Shown here one piece after another: positions 23,415 through 32,676 of a DNA stretch of 64,000 bases. Source of the stretch: Chryseobacterium turcicum (GTDB lineage Bacteria; Bacteroidota; Bacteroidia; Flavobacteriales; Weeksellaceae). Location of the stretch: NCBI RefSeq assembly GCF_021010565.1, contig NZ_JAJNAY010000001.1, forward strand, positions 1,964,001 to 2,028,000, given 5' to 3'. Both the position numbers and the translations under genes were made by a program. Positions within the stretch are counted from its first letter, which is position 1; each line of letters opens with the position of its first letter. The notes under the pieces are model-generated. The model saw only the letters and a program-made list of their open reading frames with translations, searched no databases and had not been told where the DNA came from.

Positions 23415-26228
23415 ATGGACAGATTTTCATTCCTAAACGCAGCTCATTCTCAGTTAATTGAGGATTTATACCAACAATACTTAAAATTCCCTGACTCTTT
23501 AGAACCATCATGGAAAGCCTTTTTTCAAGGCTTTGATTTTGCAATTGAGAACTACAGTGATGATGAAAGCATCCAGTATGTACAAAATTTGGTGAAATCT
23601 TCTCCTGCTGTGCAGCAAATTTCTCAGGCAGCATCAAACGGTGAAGTACCAGAGCATATCAAAAAAGAATTTAAGGTGGTAAACCTTATAGAAGCTTACA
23701 GAACGAGAGGTCACTTGTTTACAAAAACAAACCCTGTACGTGAAAGAAGGCATTACACACCAACTTTGGATATTGAAAATTTTGGTCTTGATCAATCAGA
23801 TCTAAATACAAAATTCAACTGTGCTGTTGAAACAGGGATGAAAGGTCCTGCAACTTTAAAGGATTTGATTGCACATTTACAAAGCATCTACTGTGATTCT
23901 ATTGGTGTAGAATATATGCACATCAACAATGTTCAGGAGAAAGACTTTATCAAGCAGTGGCTTCAGGTAAACGAAAACCACCCCATTCTTTCTTCAAACG
24001 AAAAAACTGAAATTTTATTAAAATTAAATCAGGCAGTTGCATTTGAAAATTATCTTCATACAAAATTCGTAGGGCAGAAAAGATTCTCACTAGAAGGTGG
24101 TGAAACTTTAATTCCTGCTTTGGATCAGTTGATCTCAAGATCTTCTCAGCTAGGAGTAGATGAGGTTGTTTTGGGGATGGCTCACAGAGGAAGATTGAAT
24201 GTTTTAACGAATATTTTCGGAAAATCGTACAAGCAGATTTTCTCAGAATTTGAAGGAAAAGAATTTGAAGAAGATGTATTCTCGGGTGACGTAAAATATC
24301 ACTTAGGATCATCTAAAAAAATAAAAACAGCTTCTGGAGAAGAAGTAGCTATCAACTTAACGCCAAACCCGTCTCACTTAGAGACTGTTGCAGCTTTAGT
24401 TGAAGGTATTTGTCGTGCAAAAGTAGACGATAAGTATAAAGATTATTCTAAAGTTTTACCAATCATTATTCATGGTGATGGTGCAATTGCGGGACAAGGT
24501 ATTGCTTACGAAGTTGCTCAGATGATGACTTTGGAAGGGTACAAAACGGGTGGTACCGTACATATTGTTGTAAATAACCAGGTTTCATTTACAACAAACT
24601 ATATGGATGCTAGATCTTCTACATACTGTACAGATGTTGCAAAAGTTACAGAATCTCCTGTAATGCACGTAAATGCTGATGATGCAGAAGCGGTGGTACA
24701 TGCTATTCATTTTGCTGCTGATTTCAGAGCTAAATTTGGTAAAGATGTATATATTGATTTATTAGGATACAGAAAATATGGTCACAACGAAGGTGATGAG
24801 CCAAGATTTACACAGCCTAATTTATATAAATCAATTTCTAAGCACCCGAATCCTAGAGAAATTTATAAAGATAAATTACTGAAAGATAACATTACCTCAA
24901 ATGATGTTATCGCAAAAATGGAAACAGAGTTCAAAGCACTTTTAGATAAAGATTTTGATGCTTCAAAAGAAATCGAAAAGAATGTAATGGATATTTTCAT
25001 GGCAGATGACTGGACTAATTTCCCGATTGCAAAAAGAGGAGCTGTTCAGAATGCTGTTGATACAAAATATGACTTAGAGAAGTTGAAAGAATTGGCTATT
25101 AAAATGTCAACGCTTCCTACAGATAAAAAATTCATTAATAAAATTACGAGACTGTTTGATAACAGAATCAAAGCAATTGAAGGAAACTCTTTAGATTGGG
25201 CTTTAGGAGAATGGTTAGCTTACGCTACACTTCTTGTAGAAGGTCACAACATAAGAATTTCCGGAGAAGATGTTGAAAGAGGAACTTTCTCTCACAGACA
25301 TGCCGTTGTGAAAACTGAAGATACCGAAGAAGAATATGTTCCTTTAAAAGAAGTTTCAGAAAGCAGATTTGATATTTTCAATTCTCACCTTTCAGAATAT
25401 GGAGTTTTAGGATTCGATTATGGGTATGCAATGGCATCTCCTAATACTTTAACGATTTGGGAAGCTCAGTTTGGAGATTTCGTAAACGGTGCTCAGATTA
25501 TTGTTGACCAATATTTGGCTGCAGCAGAAGAAAAATGGAAGATTCAGGACGGTTTGGTCATGTTGTTACCTCACGGTTCGGAAGGTCAAGGTGCAGAACA
25601 CTCTTCAGCAAGACTAGAGAGATTCCTTACACTTTGTGCTAACGAAAATATGGTCGTGGCGAATATTACTTCTCCTGCCAACTATTTCCACTTATTAAGA
25701 AGACAATTGAAATGGTCATTCAGAAAACCATTAATTGTAATGAGTCCGAAATCTTTATTAAGACATCCAAAAGTGGTTTCTCCGCTTGAAGATTTCTCAA
25801 ACAAAGGATTCCAACCTATTTTAGATGATCCTACGGCAGATCCAGCAAAAGTTGAAAAATTAGTGCTTTGTTCAGGTAAATTATACTTCGAACTATTAGC
25901 TAAAAAAGAAGAATTGAATTGTGAAAATATTGCATTGGTAAGATTCGAGCAGTTGTATCCATTACAAAATGATGCAATTGAAGCTATTTTTGCTAAATAT
26001 GACAATAGAAAATCAATCATTTGGGCTCAGGAAGAACCAGAAAACATGGGAGCTTGGTCTTATATCTTAAGAAATTTCAGAGATACAGGAATTCAAGTTG
26101 TTTCTCCGGTACAAAGTGGTGCTCCGGCTCCGGGAAGTCACAAAATGTTTGAGAAAAACCAAAATGCTGTGATCAACAGAGTGTTCGACAGAGATGATGC
26201 TCCGGCTAAAAGACCAGTAACAGCTTAA
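23415..26228 (+). CDS. sucA: 2-oxoglutarate dehydrogenase E1 component
   Basis: This 937-residue thiamine-diphosphate enzyme decarboxylates 2-oxoglutarate in the TCA cycle and hands the succinyl group to the E2 lipoyl arm. The N-terminus shows the family-specific FLNAAHSQLIEDLYQQYLK. The diphosphate-binding motif starts at GDGAIAGQG near 354 and continues to NNQVSF. HNEGDEP near 457 and the C-terminal transketolase-like domain (LLPHGSEGQGAEHSSARLER, near 720) are intact. It is followed 100 bases later by sucB, so one operon is likely. The shared E3 dihydrolipoyl dehydrogenase is not in the window. Confidence 0.95.
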   Translation: MDRFSFLNAAHSQLIEDLYQQYLKFPDSLEPSWKAFFQGFDFAIENYSDDESIQYVQNLVKSSPAVQQISQAASNGEVPEHIKKEFKVVNLIEAYRTRGHLFTKTNPVRERRHYTPTLDIENFGLDQSDLNTKFNCAVETGMKGPATLKDLIAHLQSIYCDSIGVEYMHINNVQEKDFIKQWLQVNENHPILSSNEKTEILLKLNQAVAFENYLHTKFVGQKRFSLEGGETLIPALDQLISRSSQLGVDEVVLGMAHRGRLNVLTNIFGKSYKQIFSEFEGKEFEEDVFSGDVKYHLGSSKKIKTASGEEVAINLTPNPSHLETVAALVEGICRAKVDDKYKDYSKVLPIIIHGDGAIAGQGIAYEVAQMMTLEGYKTGGTVHIVVNNQVSFTTNYMDARSSTYCTDVAKVTESPVMHVNADDAEAVVHAIHFAADFRAKFGKDVYIDLLGYRKYGHNEGDEPRFTQPNLYKSISKHPNPREIYKDKLLKDNITSNDVIAKMETEFKALLDKDFDASKEIEKNVMDIFMADDWTNFPIAKRGAVQNAVDTKYDLEKLKELAIKMSTLPTDKKFINKITRLFDNRIKAIEGNSLDWALGEWLAYATLLVEGHNIRISGEDVERGTFSHRHAVVKTEDTEEEYVPLKEVSESRFDIFNSHLSEYGVLGFDYGYAMASPNTLTIWEAQFGDFVNGAQIIVDQYLAAAEEKWKIQDGLVMLLPHGSEGQGAEHSSARLERFLTLCANENMVVANITSPANYFHLLRRQLKWSFRKPLIVMSPKSLLRHPKVVSPLEDFSNKGFQPILDDPTADPAKVEKLVLCSGKLYFELLAKKEELNCENIALVRFEQLYPLQNDAIEAIFAKYDNRKSIIWAQEEPENMGAWSYILRNFRDTGIQVVSPVQSGAPAPGSHKMFEKNQNAVINRVFDRDDAPAKRPVTA

Positions 26229-26327
26229 TAAAAAAAATAGAAACTAGAAATTAGAGGTTAGAAATTAGTCTTTTATCTATTTTCTCAAAGTCTTAATAAA
26301 TATCAATTAAAAAATAAAAAATACGAT

Positions 26328-27566
26328 ATGTCAATTTTAGAAATGAAAGTTCCTTCACCGGGAGAATCAATTACAGAAGTTGAAATTGCAACTTGGCTTG
26401 TAAAAGATGGTGATTACGTACAAAAAGATCAACCAATCGCTGAAGTAGATTCAGACAAGGCAACTTTAGAATTACCTGCAGAAGAAAGTGGTATTATTAC
26501 TTTAAAAGCAGAAGAAGGTGAAGTGGTACAAGTAGGTCAGGTTGTTTGTTTAATTGATATGGCTGCGGCGAAACCAGAAGGTACTGCTGCTGAAGCTCCA
26601 AAACAGGAAGAAGCTAAAGCTGCTGAACCTGCAAAAGCTGAAGCTCCAAAACCAGCTCCGGTTGCTGCTCAGTCTTACGCTACAGGAACTCCTTCTCCGG
26701 CTGCCAAGAAAATTCTTGACGAAAAAGGAATCGATGCTTCTCAGGTTTCAGGTTCTGGTAGAGACGGAAGAATCTCTAAAACTGATGCTGAATTAGCTGC
26801 CGTTCCTGCAATGGGAGGAAGCTCTTTAACAGCTACAGGGGCGAGATCTACGACTACAACTAAACTTTCAGTTCTTAGAAGAAAAATCGCTCAGAGATTA
26901 GTTTCTGTAAAGAACGAAACTGCAATGTTGACGACTTTCAACGAAGTTGATATGTCTGAAATTTTCAGATTAAGAAAGCAATATAAAGAAGAATTTGGCC
27001 AAAAACACGGAGTAGGACTTGGTTTCATGTCTTTCTTCACAAAAGCAGTTACCAGAGCATTACAAATGTATCCTGATGTAAATGCATCAATCGACGGAGA
27101 TTTCAAAATTAATTACGATTTCTGCGATATTTCAATTGCGGTTTCAGGTCCTAAAGGATTAATGGTTCCGGTATTGAGAAATGCTGAAAATATGTCTTTC
27201 AGTAGTGTTGAAGCTAATATCAAAGACTTAGCAATCAAAGTAAGAGACGGTAAAATTACAGTTGACGAAATGACAGGAGGTACTTTCACGATTACAAACG
27301 GTGGTACTTTCGGATCTATGTTGTCTACACCAATTATCAACCCGCCACAATCTGCAATCTTAGGAATGCACAACATTATCCAAAGACCGGTTGCGGTTGA
27401 CGGACAGGTTGTTATCCGTCCAATGATGTATGTTGCAATGTCTTACGATCACAGAATTATCGACGGTAAAGAATCTGTAGGATTCCTTGTTGCGGTAAAA
27501 GAAGGGATCGACAATCCTGTAGAAATTCTATTGGGTGGAGACGAAAGAAAAGGCTTAGGATTATAA
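26328..27566 (+). CDS. sucB: Dihydrolipoyllysine succinyltransferase, E2 of 2-oxoglutarate dehydrogenase
   Basis: This is a 412-residue protein with one N-terminal lipoyl domain (lipoylated Lys44 in DSDKATLEL), an Ala/Pro/Lys-rich linker near 85-115, a peripheral-subunit-binding domain ([20 protein letters not shown]) and a catalytic domain. The active-site His375 and Asp379 lie in SYDHRIIDG. It transfers succinyl from the lipoyl arm to CoA. The short, single-lipoyl layout matches SucB rather than pyruvate dehydrogenase E2. The interval after sucA (26240-26275) carries degenerate TTAGA repeats. Confidence 0.93.
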   Translation: MSILEMKVPSPGESITEVEIATWLVKDGDYVQKDQPIAEVDSDKATLELPAEESGIITLKAEEGEVVQVGQVVCLIDMAAAKPEGTAAEAPKQEEAKAAEPAKAEAPKPAPVAAQSYATGTPSPAAKKILDEKGIDASQVSGSGRDGRISKTDAELAAVPAMGGSSLTATGARSTTTTKLSVLRRKIAQRLVSVKNETAMLTTFNEVDMSEIFRLRKQYKEEFGQKHGVGLGFMSFFTKAVTRALQMYPDVNASIDGDFKINYDFCDISIAVSGPKGLMVPVLRNAENMSFSSVEANIKDLAIKVRDGKITVDEMTGGTFTITNGGTFGSMLSTPIINPPQSAILGMHNIIQRPVAVDGQVVIRPMMYVAMSYDHRIIDGKESVGFLVAVKEGIDNPVEILLGGDERKGLGL

Positions 27567-27593
27567 TATTTTTTCAAATAGATATATATCTAC

Positions 27594-27622
27594 AATCTCG
27601 CCTTAAAAAAGGCGAGATTTTT
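27594..27622 (+). terminator. Terminator of sucAB
   Basis: AATCTCGCCTT (27594-27604) and AAGGCGAGATT (27609-27619) form a perfect 11-base stem with an AAAA loop and a T-run. Confidence 0.9.
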
Positions 27623-27639
27623 GTATTTACTAATTTAAA

Positions 27640-28035
27640 TTGAATGAAATGTTTTCTAAAATTACTTCTAACATCAAAGTTTCGGTAGACCCTGAATATG
27701 ATAGTAAGAACTCTTATCCTTCAGAAAACCGTTACGTTTTTAAGTATAACATCGTTATTGAAAACGATGGCGATTTCCCAATTAAAGTCCTAAAGAGAAA
27801 ATGGCTTATTTTTGATGTAGGATTTGGGTTTACAGAAGTTGTCGGCGATGGGGTAATAGGTCTTACTCCAGATGTAGTAGCTGGTGATAATTTTGCTTAT
27901 TTTTCGAATGTAATGCTACGTTCAGGCGTAGGAAGTATGAGCGGAAAATATCTGGTTGAAAATTCAAATACCAAAGAACAATTTGAAATTGATATTCCAA
28001 AATTTAGCCTTTTATCTGAAGTTTTAAGCAATTAA
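27640..28035 (+). CDS. apaG: ApaG-domain protein
   Basis: This 131-residue protein is a stand-alone ApaG/DUF525 fibronectin-like beta-sandwich. The characteristic strands are visible: YVFKYNIVIENDGDFPIKVL near 30-49, RKWLIFD, GVIGLTPDVVAGDNFAY, and SGVGSMSGKYLV. ApaG was linked genetically to cobalt and magnesium efflux in enterobacteria, but its molecular role is unknown. Translation may start at the first ATG or three codons later at 27649. It follows the sucAB terminator directly, with no clear promoter seen. Confidence 0.85.
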   Translation: MNEMFSKITSNIKVSVDPEYDSKNSYPSENRYVFKYNIVIENDGDFPIKVLKRKWLIFDVGFGFTEVVGDGVIGLTPDVVAGDNFAYFSNVMLRSGVGSMSGKYLVENSNTKEQFEIDIPKFSLLSEVLSN

Positions 28036-28086
28036 TAGAAGCTTAAATTATTTAATCAGAGAAATATTTGAACTGAAAATTAAATA

Positions 28087-28641
28087 TTAAAGCGCTTTAA
28101 TTTTCAGTTTCATAAAATCTGATACTTCATCATTGCTGGTAAGAATAAGCTTTTCAAAAGCTAAAAGTGATATTCTGGCACAAGCTTCCGCATCATCTCC
28201 GGCTCTGTGATGTTTAAACTGAATATTATGATATTCTGCAAGATGCTTTAAACCATATTTTGGAAGATAATTCCATGATTTTTTGGCTAACTGAATACTG
28301 CAGAGATAATTTAATTTTGGGGTAAACATGCCATAATAATCAAGGCAGCCTCTTAAAACACCGGCATCAAAACTTGCATTGTGGGCAATCATCAATGTGC
28401 CATACATCATTTCTTGTACTTCATGCCAAATTTCATCAAACCTAGGTGCATCTTTTACATCATTGGGTAAAATACCGTGTACATCAATATTTCTTTGATG
28501 AAAATAAGGGAAACTTGGCGGTTTTATCAGCCACGTTTTGGTTTCCACAATTTTAGAATCCTGAACAATACAGATTCCTAATTCACAAGCAGAATTTCTC
28601 TCGTGAGTAGCCGTTTCAAAATCTAATGCGCAGAAATCCAT
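28087..28641 (-). CDS. DEDDh 3'-5' exonuclease
   Basis: This 184-residue protein has the DnaQ/epsilon-type exonuclease core. The first metal motif is FCALDFETAT (Asp7, Glu9), the second lies in MIAHNASFDAGVL (near 90-102), and the last is HHRAGDDAEACARI (near 151-164) with its His and Asp ligands. It would degrade DNA or RNA from the 3' end with two metal ions. It is too short to be a fused polymerase and lacks a UvrC domain, so it is a stand-alone exonuclease of uncertain target. Seven copies of a heptamer separate it from the glycosyltransferase gene upstream on the same strand. Confidence 0.85.
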   Translation of the reverse strand: MDFCALDFETATHERNSACELGICIVQDSKIVETKTWLIKPPSFPYFHQRNIDVHGILPNDVKDAPRFDEIWHEVQEMMYGTLMIAHNASFDAGVLRGCLDYYGMFTPKLNYLCSIQLAKKSWNYLPKYGLKHLAEYHNIQFKHHRAGDDAEACARISLLAFEKLILTSNDEVSDFMKLKIKAL

Positions 28642-28673
28642 AAAGTTTTTTTATAATTTATTATTGATAATTT

Positions 28674-28722
28674 TAAAACCTAAAACCTAAAACCTAAAAC
28701 CTAAAACCTAAAACCTAAAACC
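28674..28722. repeat. Perfect heptamer tandem array (TAAAACC)7
   Basis: Seven uninterrupted copies of TAAAACC lie between the glycosyltransferase and exonuclease genes. On the minus strand the array reads GGTTTTA repeats, and its first unit supplies the last sense codons and the TAG stop of the glycosyltransferase gene. Confidence 0.95.
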
Positions 28723-29704
28723 TAGTTCCTAAAAAATGCTTAAAAATAAGCCATTTTGTTTGGTAATACTTTGATTTTTGATGTTTTTGTCGACGTTTAA
28801 TGGTTTCAGGAAGTTGAGCATAGAATCCAAAATGTCCTCTTGCAACCGCCCAAAGATGTGAAAAACCATTTTTATATGCAAAATAGAATGAGGCAACTCC
28901 ATCTAGACATAATCTGAAAAATATCAACCCAATCAATTGAGGAAAAGGTAGATTTTTAAGCATCATCGAAAGATTATTTCTGATGTTTAAATATGTTTTT
29001 TGTGGGCTCTGTTTGTTTAATGTTCCACCTCCTACATGATAAATTTCTGATTTTCCGGTGTAAAATATTTTCTTTCCAGAATTAATCAATCTCCAGCAAA
29101 GGTCAATCTCTTCCTGATGGGCAAAAAATCTTTCGTCAAAACCATTTTGCTCCCAAAAATCTTTCGATTTGATGAAAAAACAACAACCCGAAGCCCAAAA
29201 AATTTCAGTTTCGTCATTGTATTGTCCTTTGTCTTCCTCTACATCATCAAAAACTCGTCCTCTGCAATAAGGATAACCTAAATTATCAATTAATCCACCA
29301 GCAGCACCTGCAAATTCAAAATATTTTTTATTGCTAAAAGATAAAATTTTAGGTTGAATCGCAGCAATTGAAGAATCTTTTTCAAATAAATCTACAACAG
29401 GCTTAATCCAATTTTCTGTTACTTCTACATCAGAATTCAAAAGGCAGTAATATTCTGCATTTATTTTTTTTAAACCTTGATTATAACCTCCTGCAAAACC
29501 GTAATTTTTATCATTAATTACAATTTTTACGGTAGGAAATTTTTCCTTTAAAAAATCAACAGAATCATCAGTCGAATGATTGTCGATAACGTAGATTTCA
29601 GCTTCTTCAGAAAAACGAATAACGCTTGGAAGAAATTTTTGAAGCCAGCTTTTACCGTTCCAGTTGAGGATAACTACGGCAATGTTTTTAGAATTTTCTG
29701 TCAT
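28715..29704 (-). CDS. Family 2 glycosyltransferase
   Basis: This is a 329-residue GT-A enzyme. The nucleotide-sugar site is built from VVILNWNGKSWLQKFLPSV at residues 10-28 and VIDNHSTDDS near 44-53. The DXD-like metal motif is LLNSDVEV near 88-95, and the acceptor-side motif FFAHQEEIDLCWR is near 192-204. It resembles rhamnosyltransferase-like enzymes of surface polysaccharide assembly. The start abuts the stop of the acyltransferase gene upstream, so they are co-transcribed, pointing to envelope glycolipid synthesis. Its last codons and stop lie in a heptamer array, so the C-terminus may vary between strains. Confidence 0.88.
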   Translation of the reverse strand: MTENSKNIAVVILNWNGKSWLQKFLPSVIRFSEEAEIYVIDNHSTDDSVDFLKEKFPTVKIVINDKNYGFAGGYNQGLKKINAEYYCLLNSDVEVTENWIKPVVDLFEKDSSIAAIQPKILSFSNKKYFEFAGAAGGLIDNLGYPYCRGRVFDDVEEDKGQYNDETEIFWASGCCFFIKSKDFWEQNGFDERFFAHQEEIDLCWRLINSGKKIFYTGKSEIYHVGGGTLNKQSPQKTYLNIRNNLSMMLKNLPFPQLIGLIFFRLCLDGVASFYFAYKNGFSHLWAVARGHFGFYAQLPETIKRRQKHQKSKYYQTKWLIFKHFLGTRF

Positions 29705-30583
29705 TTATTCACCATCATAAGTTTTAATAGAATCCTGATATTTCCATTTTCTGTGTGACCAAAGGTAGTTGTCGGGATTTTTTCTTATCGTATTTTCAAG
29801 TAATTGATGAAATTTTCTTACCACTTCATTCTTTACAAATTTTTCACCTTCCGGATATATTCTGTGGTAATTAACTTGATAATGACCTCTTTTTACTTTT
29901 TTCATGTCACAGTAAATAAAAATAAGATCCATTCTTGTAGCCAGTTTATCATAACCGATAAATGCAGGAGTTCTCTGATTTAAGAATTTTAATCCGTAAT
30001 TGACATGAGCAACGTGTGGTGTTTGATCTGCAACAAAAAGATAAAGAGTGTCTCCATCATTTTTGTTTCTGAAAATATTTAAGATAACTTCATTTGCTTC
30101 TAAAGGTTCATTTCCGAATTTACTTCTCAATTTTTTCATGTGATTTTCCCAAAAACTGCTGTTAACTTTTCGATACACAGGATGCGAATTTTTTTGTGGA
30201 GTAGTGGGTGCCAAAGCATTCATCCATTCCCAGTTGAACACATGACCCGCCATAAGAATCATATTTTTACCTTCAGCTTTTGCATCGTGAAATACATGTT
30301 GATTAATGTATTGCATTCGGACACGCGTCTCGGTTTCAGAAATACTGAAAGATTTTATCGTTTCAGCTAAATAATCTGAAAAATTTAGGTAAAATTTCTT
30401 TCTGATGGCTTTAATTTCTTTCTCTGTTTTTTCAGGAAAAGAATTTTTTAAATTCTGGGTAATAATTTTCTTTCTGTAGCCTACAAAATAGAAGTTTAAA
30501 AAAAAGATAATATCCGAAAAAATATATAATATTTTAAGCGGTATCTTAGAAATCAGGTAAAGTATTTTTATCAGGAAATTCAT
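29705..30583 (-). CDS. Lipid A biosynthesis acyltransferase (LpxL/HtrB family)
   Basis: This is a 292-residue inner-membrane acyltransferase. A hydrophobic N-terminal anchor (residues 3-33) precedes the catalytic HX4E motif at His114-Glu119 (AGHVFNWEW). Later conserved parts include FVADQTPH near 175 and LWSHRKWKY near the C-terminus. It adds secondary acyl chains to lipid A. It is the first gene of a two-gene unit with the glycosyltransferase, consistent with outer-membrane lipid assembly. A TAAATTTG box (30592-30599) lies 8 bases before the ATG, so the leader is very short. Confidence 0.9.
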   Translation of the reverse strand: MNFLIKILYLISKIPLKILYIFSDIIFFLNFYFVGYRKKIITQNLKNSFPEKTEKEIKAIRKKFYLNFSDYLAETIKSFSISETETRVRMQYINQHVFHDAKAEGKNMILMAGHVFNWEWMNALAPTTPQKNSHPVYRKVNSSFWENHMKKLRSKFGNEPLEANEVILNIFRNKNDGDTLYLFVADQTPHVAHVNYGLKFLNQRTPAFIGYDKLATRMDLIFIYCDMKKVKRGHYQVNYHRIYPEGEKFVKNEVVRKFHQLLENTIRKNPDNYLWSHRKWKYQDSIKTYDGE

Positions 30584-30591
30584 AAAGTATG

Positions 30592-30599
30592 CAAATTTA
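30592..30599 (-). promoter_or_regulatory. Candidate -7 box of the acyltransferase gene
   Basis: On the minus strand this reads TAAATTTG, 8 bases before the ATG. A TTG is 29 bases further out, beyond the usual spacing. Confidence 0.4.
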
Positions 30600-30661
30600 G
30601 TGATAAAAAAAATATGGTTTCATTTTTGCAAGTAATAAGTATTATTTTTTATTTTTATAGT

Positions 30662-31237
30662 ATGAAAAAAATGTCGTTAGTAGCTCTTTTGACCTTAAGT
30701 ACATTGGCTTGGGCTCAGAAGATTAGTAAATCAATAGATGCTAAAAATTCAAGTGATAAAGCTTTGTTGGTAAAAAGTGATGCAGCAGAATTGGAAGCGA
30801 AGAAAAAAGCAGTGGCAGAAGAAAAGGCAAAAATGCCTAAACCTTATGACGCTAAAGCTGATGCGCAAGCAGATATTAATAAGCTTATCGCTCAGGCAAA
30901 GAAAGAAGGAAAGAATATTATAATTCAGGCGGGTGGAAACTGGTGTATCTGGTGTTTAAGATTTAATCAATATGTACAGACAACTCCCGAATTGAAGAAA
31001 ATCGTTGATGAAAATTATCTTTATTATCACTTAAATTACTCTCCAGATAATAAAAATGAAAAAGTTTTTGCAAAGTATATTAATATTAATGAACAACAAT
31101 TTTATCCATTTTTTATCATTTTAGATAAAAATGGTAATAAAATTCACGTACAGCAAAGTGATGTTTTAGAGCAAGATAAAGGGTATAGCTTAGAAAAAAC
31201 GAAAGCATTTTTTAATCAATGGGCTCCTAAATCATAA
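30662..31237 (+). CDS. Secreted thioredoxin-fold protein
   Basis: This is a 191-residue protein with a cleavable signal peptide (MKKMSLVALLTLSTLAWAQ, residues 1-19), so it acts in the periplasm or at the envelope. A Lys/Glu/Ala-rich helix (35-60) precedes a thioredoxin-like domain with active site W94-C95-I96-W97-C98. CIWC differs from the CGPC of thioredoxin, as in periplasmic oxidoreductases of the thioredoxin_7 type. The frame opens 16 codons earlier, but the signal peptide begins at 30662. It is divergent from the acyltransferase gene. Confidence 0.8.
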   Translation: MKKMSLVALLTLSTLAWAQKISKSIDAKNSSDKALLVKSDAAELEAKKKAVAEEKAKMPKPYDAKADAQADINKLIAQAKKEGKNIIIQAGGNWCIWCLRFNQYVQTTPELKKIVDENYLYYHLNYSPDNKNEKVFAKYININEQQFYPFFIILDKNGNKIHVQQSDVLEQDKGYSLEKTKAFFNQWAPKS

Positions 31238-31241
31238 AAGT

Positions 31242-31267
31242 AAAACCGAGAAAGTTTCTCGGTTTTT
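31242..31267. terminator. Shared terminator of two convergent genes
   Basis: AAAACCGAG (31242-31250) pairs with CTCGGTTTT (31258-31266), with A and T runs on the two sides. It can serve both the thioredoxin-like gene and the aldehyde dehydrogenase gene. Confidence 0.8.
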
Positions 31268-31271
31268 TTAT

Positions 31272-32633
31272 TTACAAAAATCTTTTAATCCAGCTTAATT
31301 TTTTCTCAGAATAAGGAGGATATTTTATATTGGGTTCTCCCCAGGTTGCTCTTTCAAGCATGGATTTTTGATGCGAAAAGGTTTCAAAGCCATATTTTCC
31401 ATGATAATTTCCAATTCCGGAACTTCCAACGCCGCCAAATGGGAGGTTTTCGTTTCCTAAATGCATAATCACATCATTGATGCAACCGCCACCGAATGAA
31501 AGTTTATGAGTAAAGTTTTCTTTTTCTTCAGCATTATCAGTGAATAAATAAGCGGCTAAAGGTTTTTCGAGTGCTACAATCTCATTTAGAATCAAATTAA
31601 AATTTGTAAAAGAAATTACAGGTAAAATAGGTCCGAAAATTTCTTCCTGCATCACATCATCTTCCCAGGTAATATTCATTAAAATAGTAGGTTCTATATA
31701 TCGTTTTTTATCATCATAGTTTCCTCCAAAATAAACTTTATCTTGATTAATTAATTTAATTAATCTTTGGAAATTTCTTTGATTAATAATTTTTGTATAA
31801 TGCTCAGATTGGGGTTCATATTTAAATTGCTGAATGTTTTTTCTCAACATTTCTAAAAATTGTTCCTGTATAGATTCTTCTACCAATAAATAATCAGGTG
31901 CGACGCAGGTTTGTCCGGCATTTAAAAATTTCCCCCACACAATTCTTTTGGCAGTCACTTCAAGATTGGCATCTTTTGTAATAATAGCAGGGGATTTTCC
32001 ACCTAATTCTAAAACTACAGGAGTTAAATTTTCAGCAGCAGCTTTGTAAACGATATTCCCGATTTTTGTACTTCCGGTAAAAAATATTTTATCGAATTTG
32101 AGTTTTAAAAGCGCTGTAGTTTCATCAATTCCTCCTTCGTAAGCATATAAATATTCCGGTGGGAAATTCTCATTGATGATTTTTGCCATTATTTTCATCG
32201 TGTTTTCGGCAATTTCGCTTGGTTTTAAAATACAACAGTTTCCGGCTGCTAAAGCTGCTACAATAGGAGATAAAGAGAGTTGATAAGGATAATTCCATGC
32301 GCCAATGACCAAAATGTTTCCTAAAGGTTCGCTATGAATTCTGCTTTTCCCAAATTGATTAGCAAGATTTGTTCTTACTTTTTTGGGTTTTGAAAGTGAG
32401 TTTAAATTCTTTAGATAATATTTAATGTCATTTAAAATAAAGGAAATTTCTGTGGTAAATGTATCGAATTTTGACTTTCCGAAATCATTGTAAATTGCTT
32501 CATATAAAAGGTTTTCGTTTTCTAAAATTACGTCACGAAGTTTCTCAAGATACATTTTTCTGAATCGGATACTTTTCGTTTGCTGTGTTCTAAAAAATGC
32601 TTTCTGCTGTGATACAATTTCCTGAATTTCCAT
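31272..32633 (-). CDS. Aldehyde dehydrogenase (class 3-like)
   Basis: This 453-residue NAD(P)-dependent aldehyde dehydrogenase is of the shorter class 3/coniferyl type. The cofactor region ILVIGAWNYPYQLSLSPIV is near 108-126, the general-base Glu is in LELGGKSPA near 208, and the nucleophile Cys is in NAGQTCVAPD near 242. GSSGIGNYHGKYGFETFSHQ near the C-terminus is the family's closing motif. It oxidises aliphatic or aromatic aldehydes to acids; the in vivo substrate is unknown. It is transcribed alone. Confidence 0.9.
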   Translation of the reverse strand: MEIQEIVSQQKAFFRTQQTKSIRFRKMYLEKLRDVILENENLLYEAIYNDFGKSKFDTFTTEISFILNDIKYYLKNLNSLSKPKKVRTNLANQFGKSRIHSEPLGNILVIGAWNYPYQLSLSPIVAALAAGNCCILKPSEIAENTMKIMAKIINENFPPEYLYAYEGGIDETTALLKLKFDKIFFTGSTKIGNIVYKAAAENLTPVVLELGGKSPAIITKDANLEVTAKRIVWGKFLNAGQTCVAPDYLLVEESIQEQFLEMLRKNIQQFKYEPQSEHYTKIINQRNFQRLIKLINQDKVYFGGNYDDKKRYIEPTILMNITWEDDVMQEEIFGPILPVISFTNFNLILNEIVALEKPLAAYLFTDNAEEKENFTHKLSFGGGCINDVIMHLGNENLPFGGVGSSGIGNYHGKYGFETFSHQKSMLERATWGEPNIKYPPYSEKKLSWIKRFL

Positions 32634-32676
32634 AAATCAAATTTCAGGAAATATATCAAATCTTTTGCCTAAAATT

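Noticed and set aside
28674..28722. Telomere-like repeat
   Set aside because: GGTTTTA units resemble some eukaryotic telomere repeats, but seven copies inside a bacterial chromosome between two genes are simply a tandem array.
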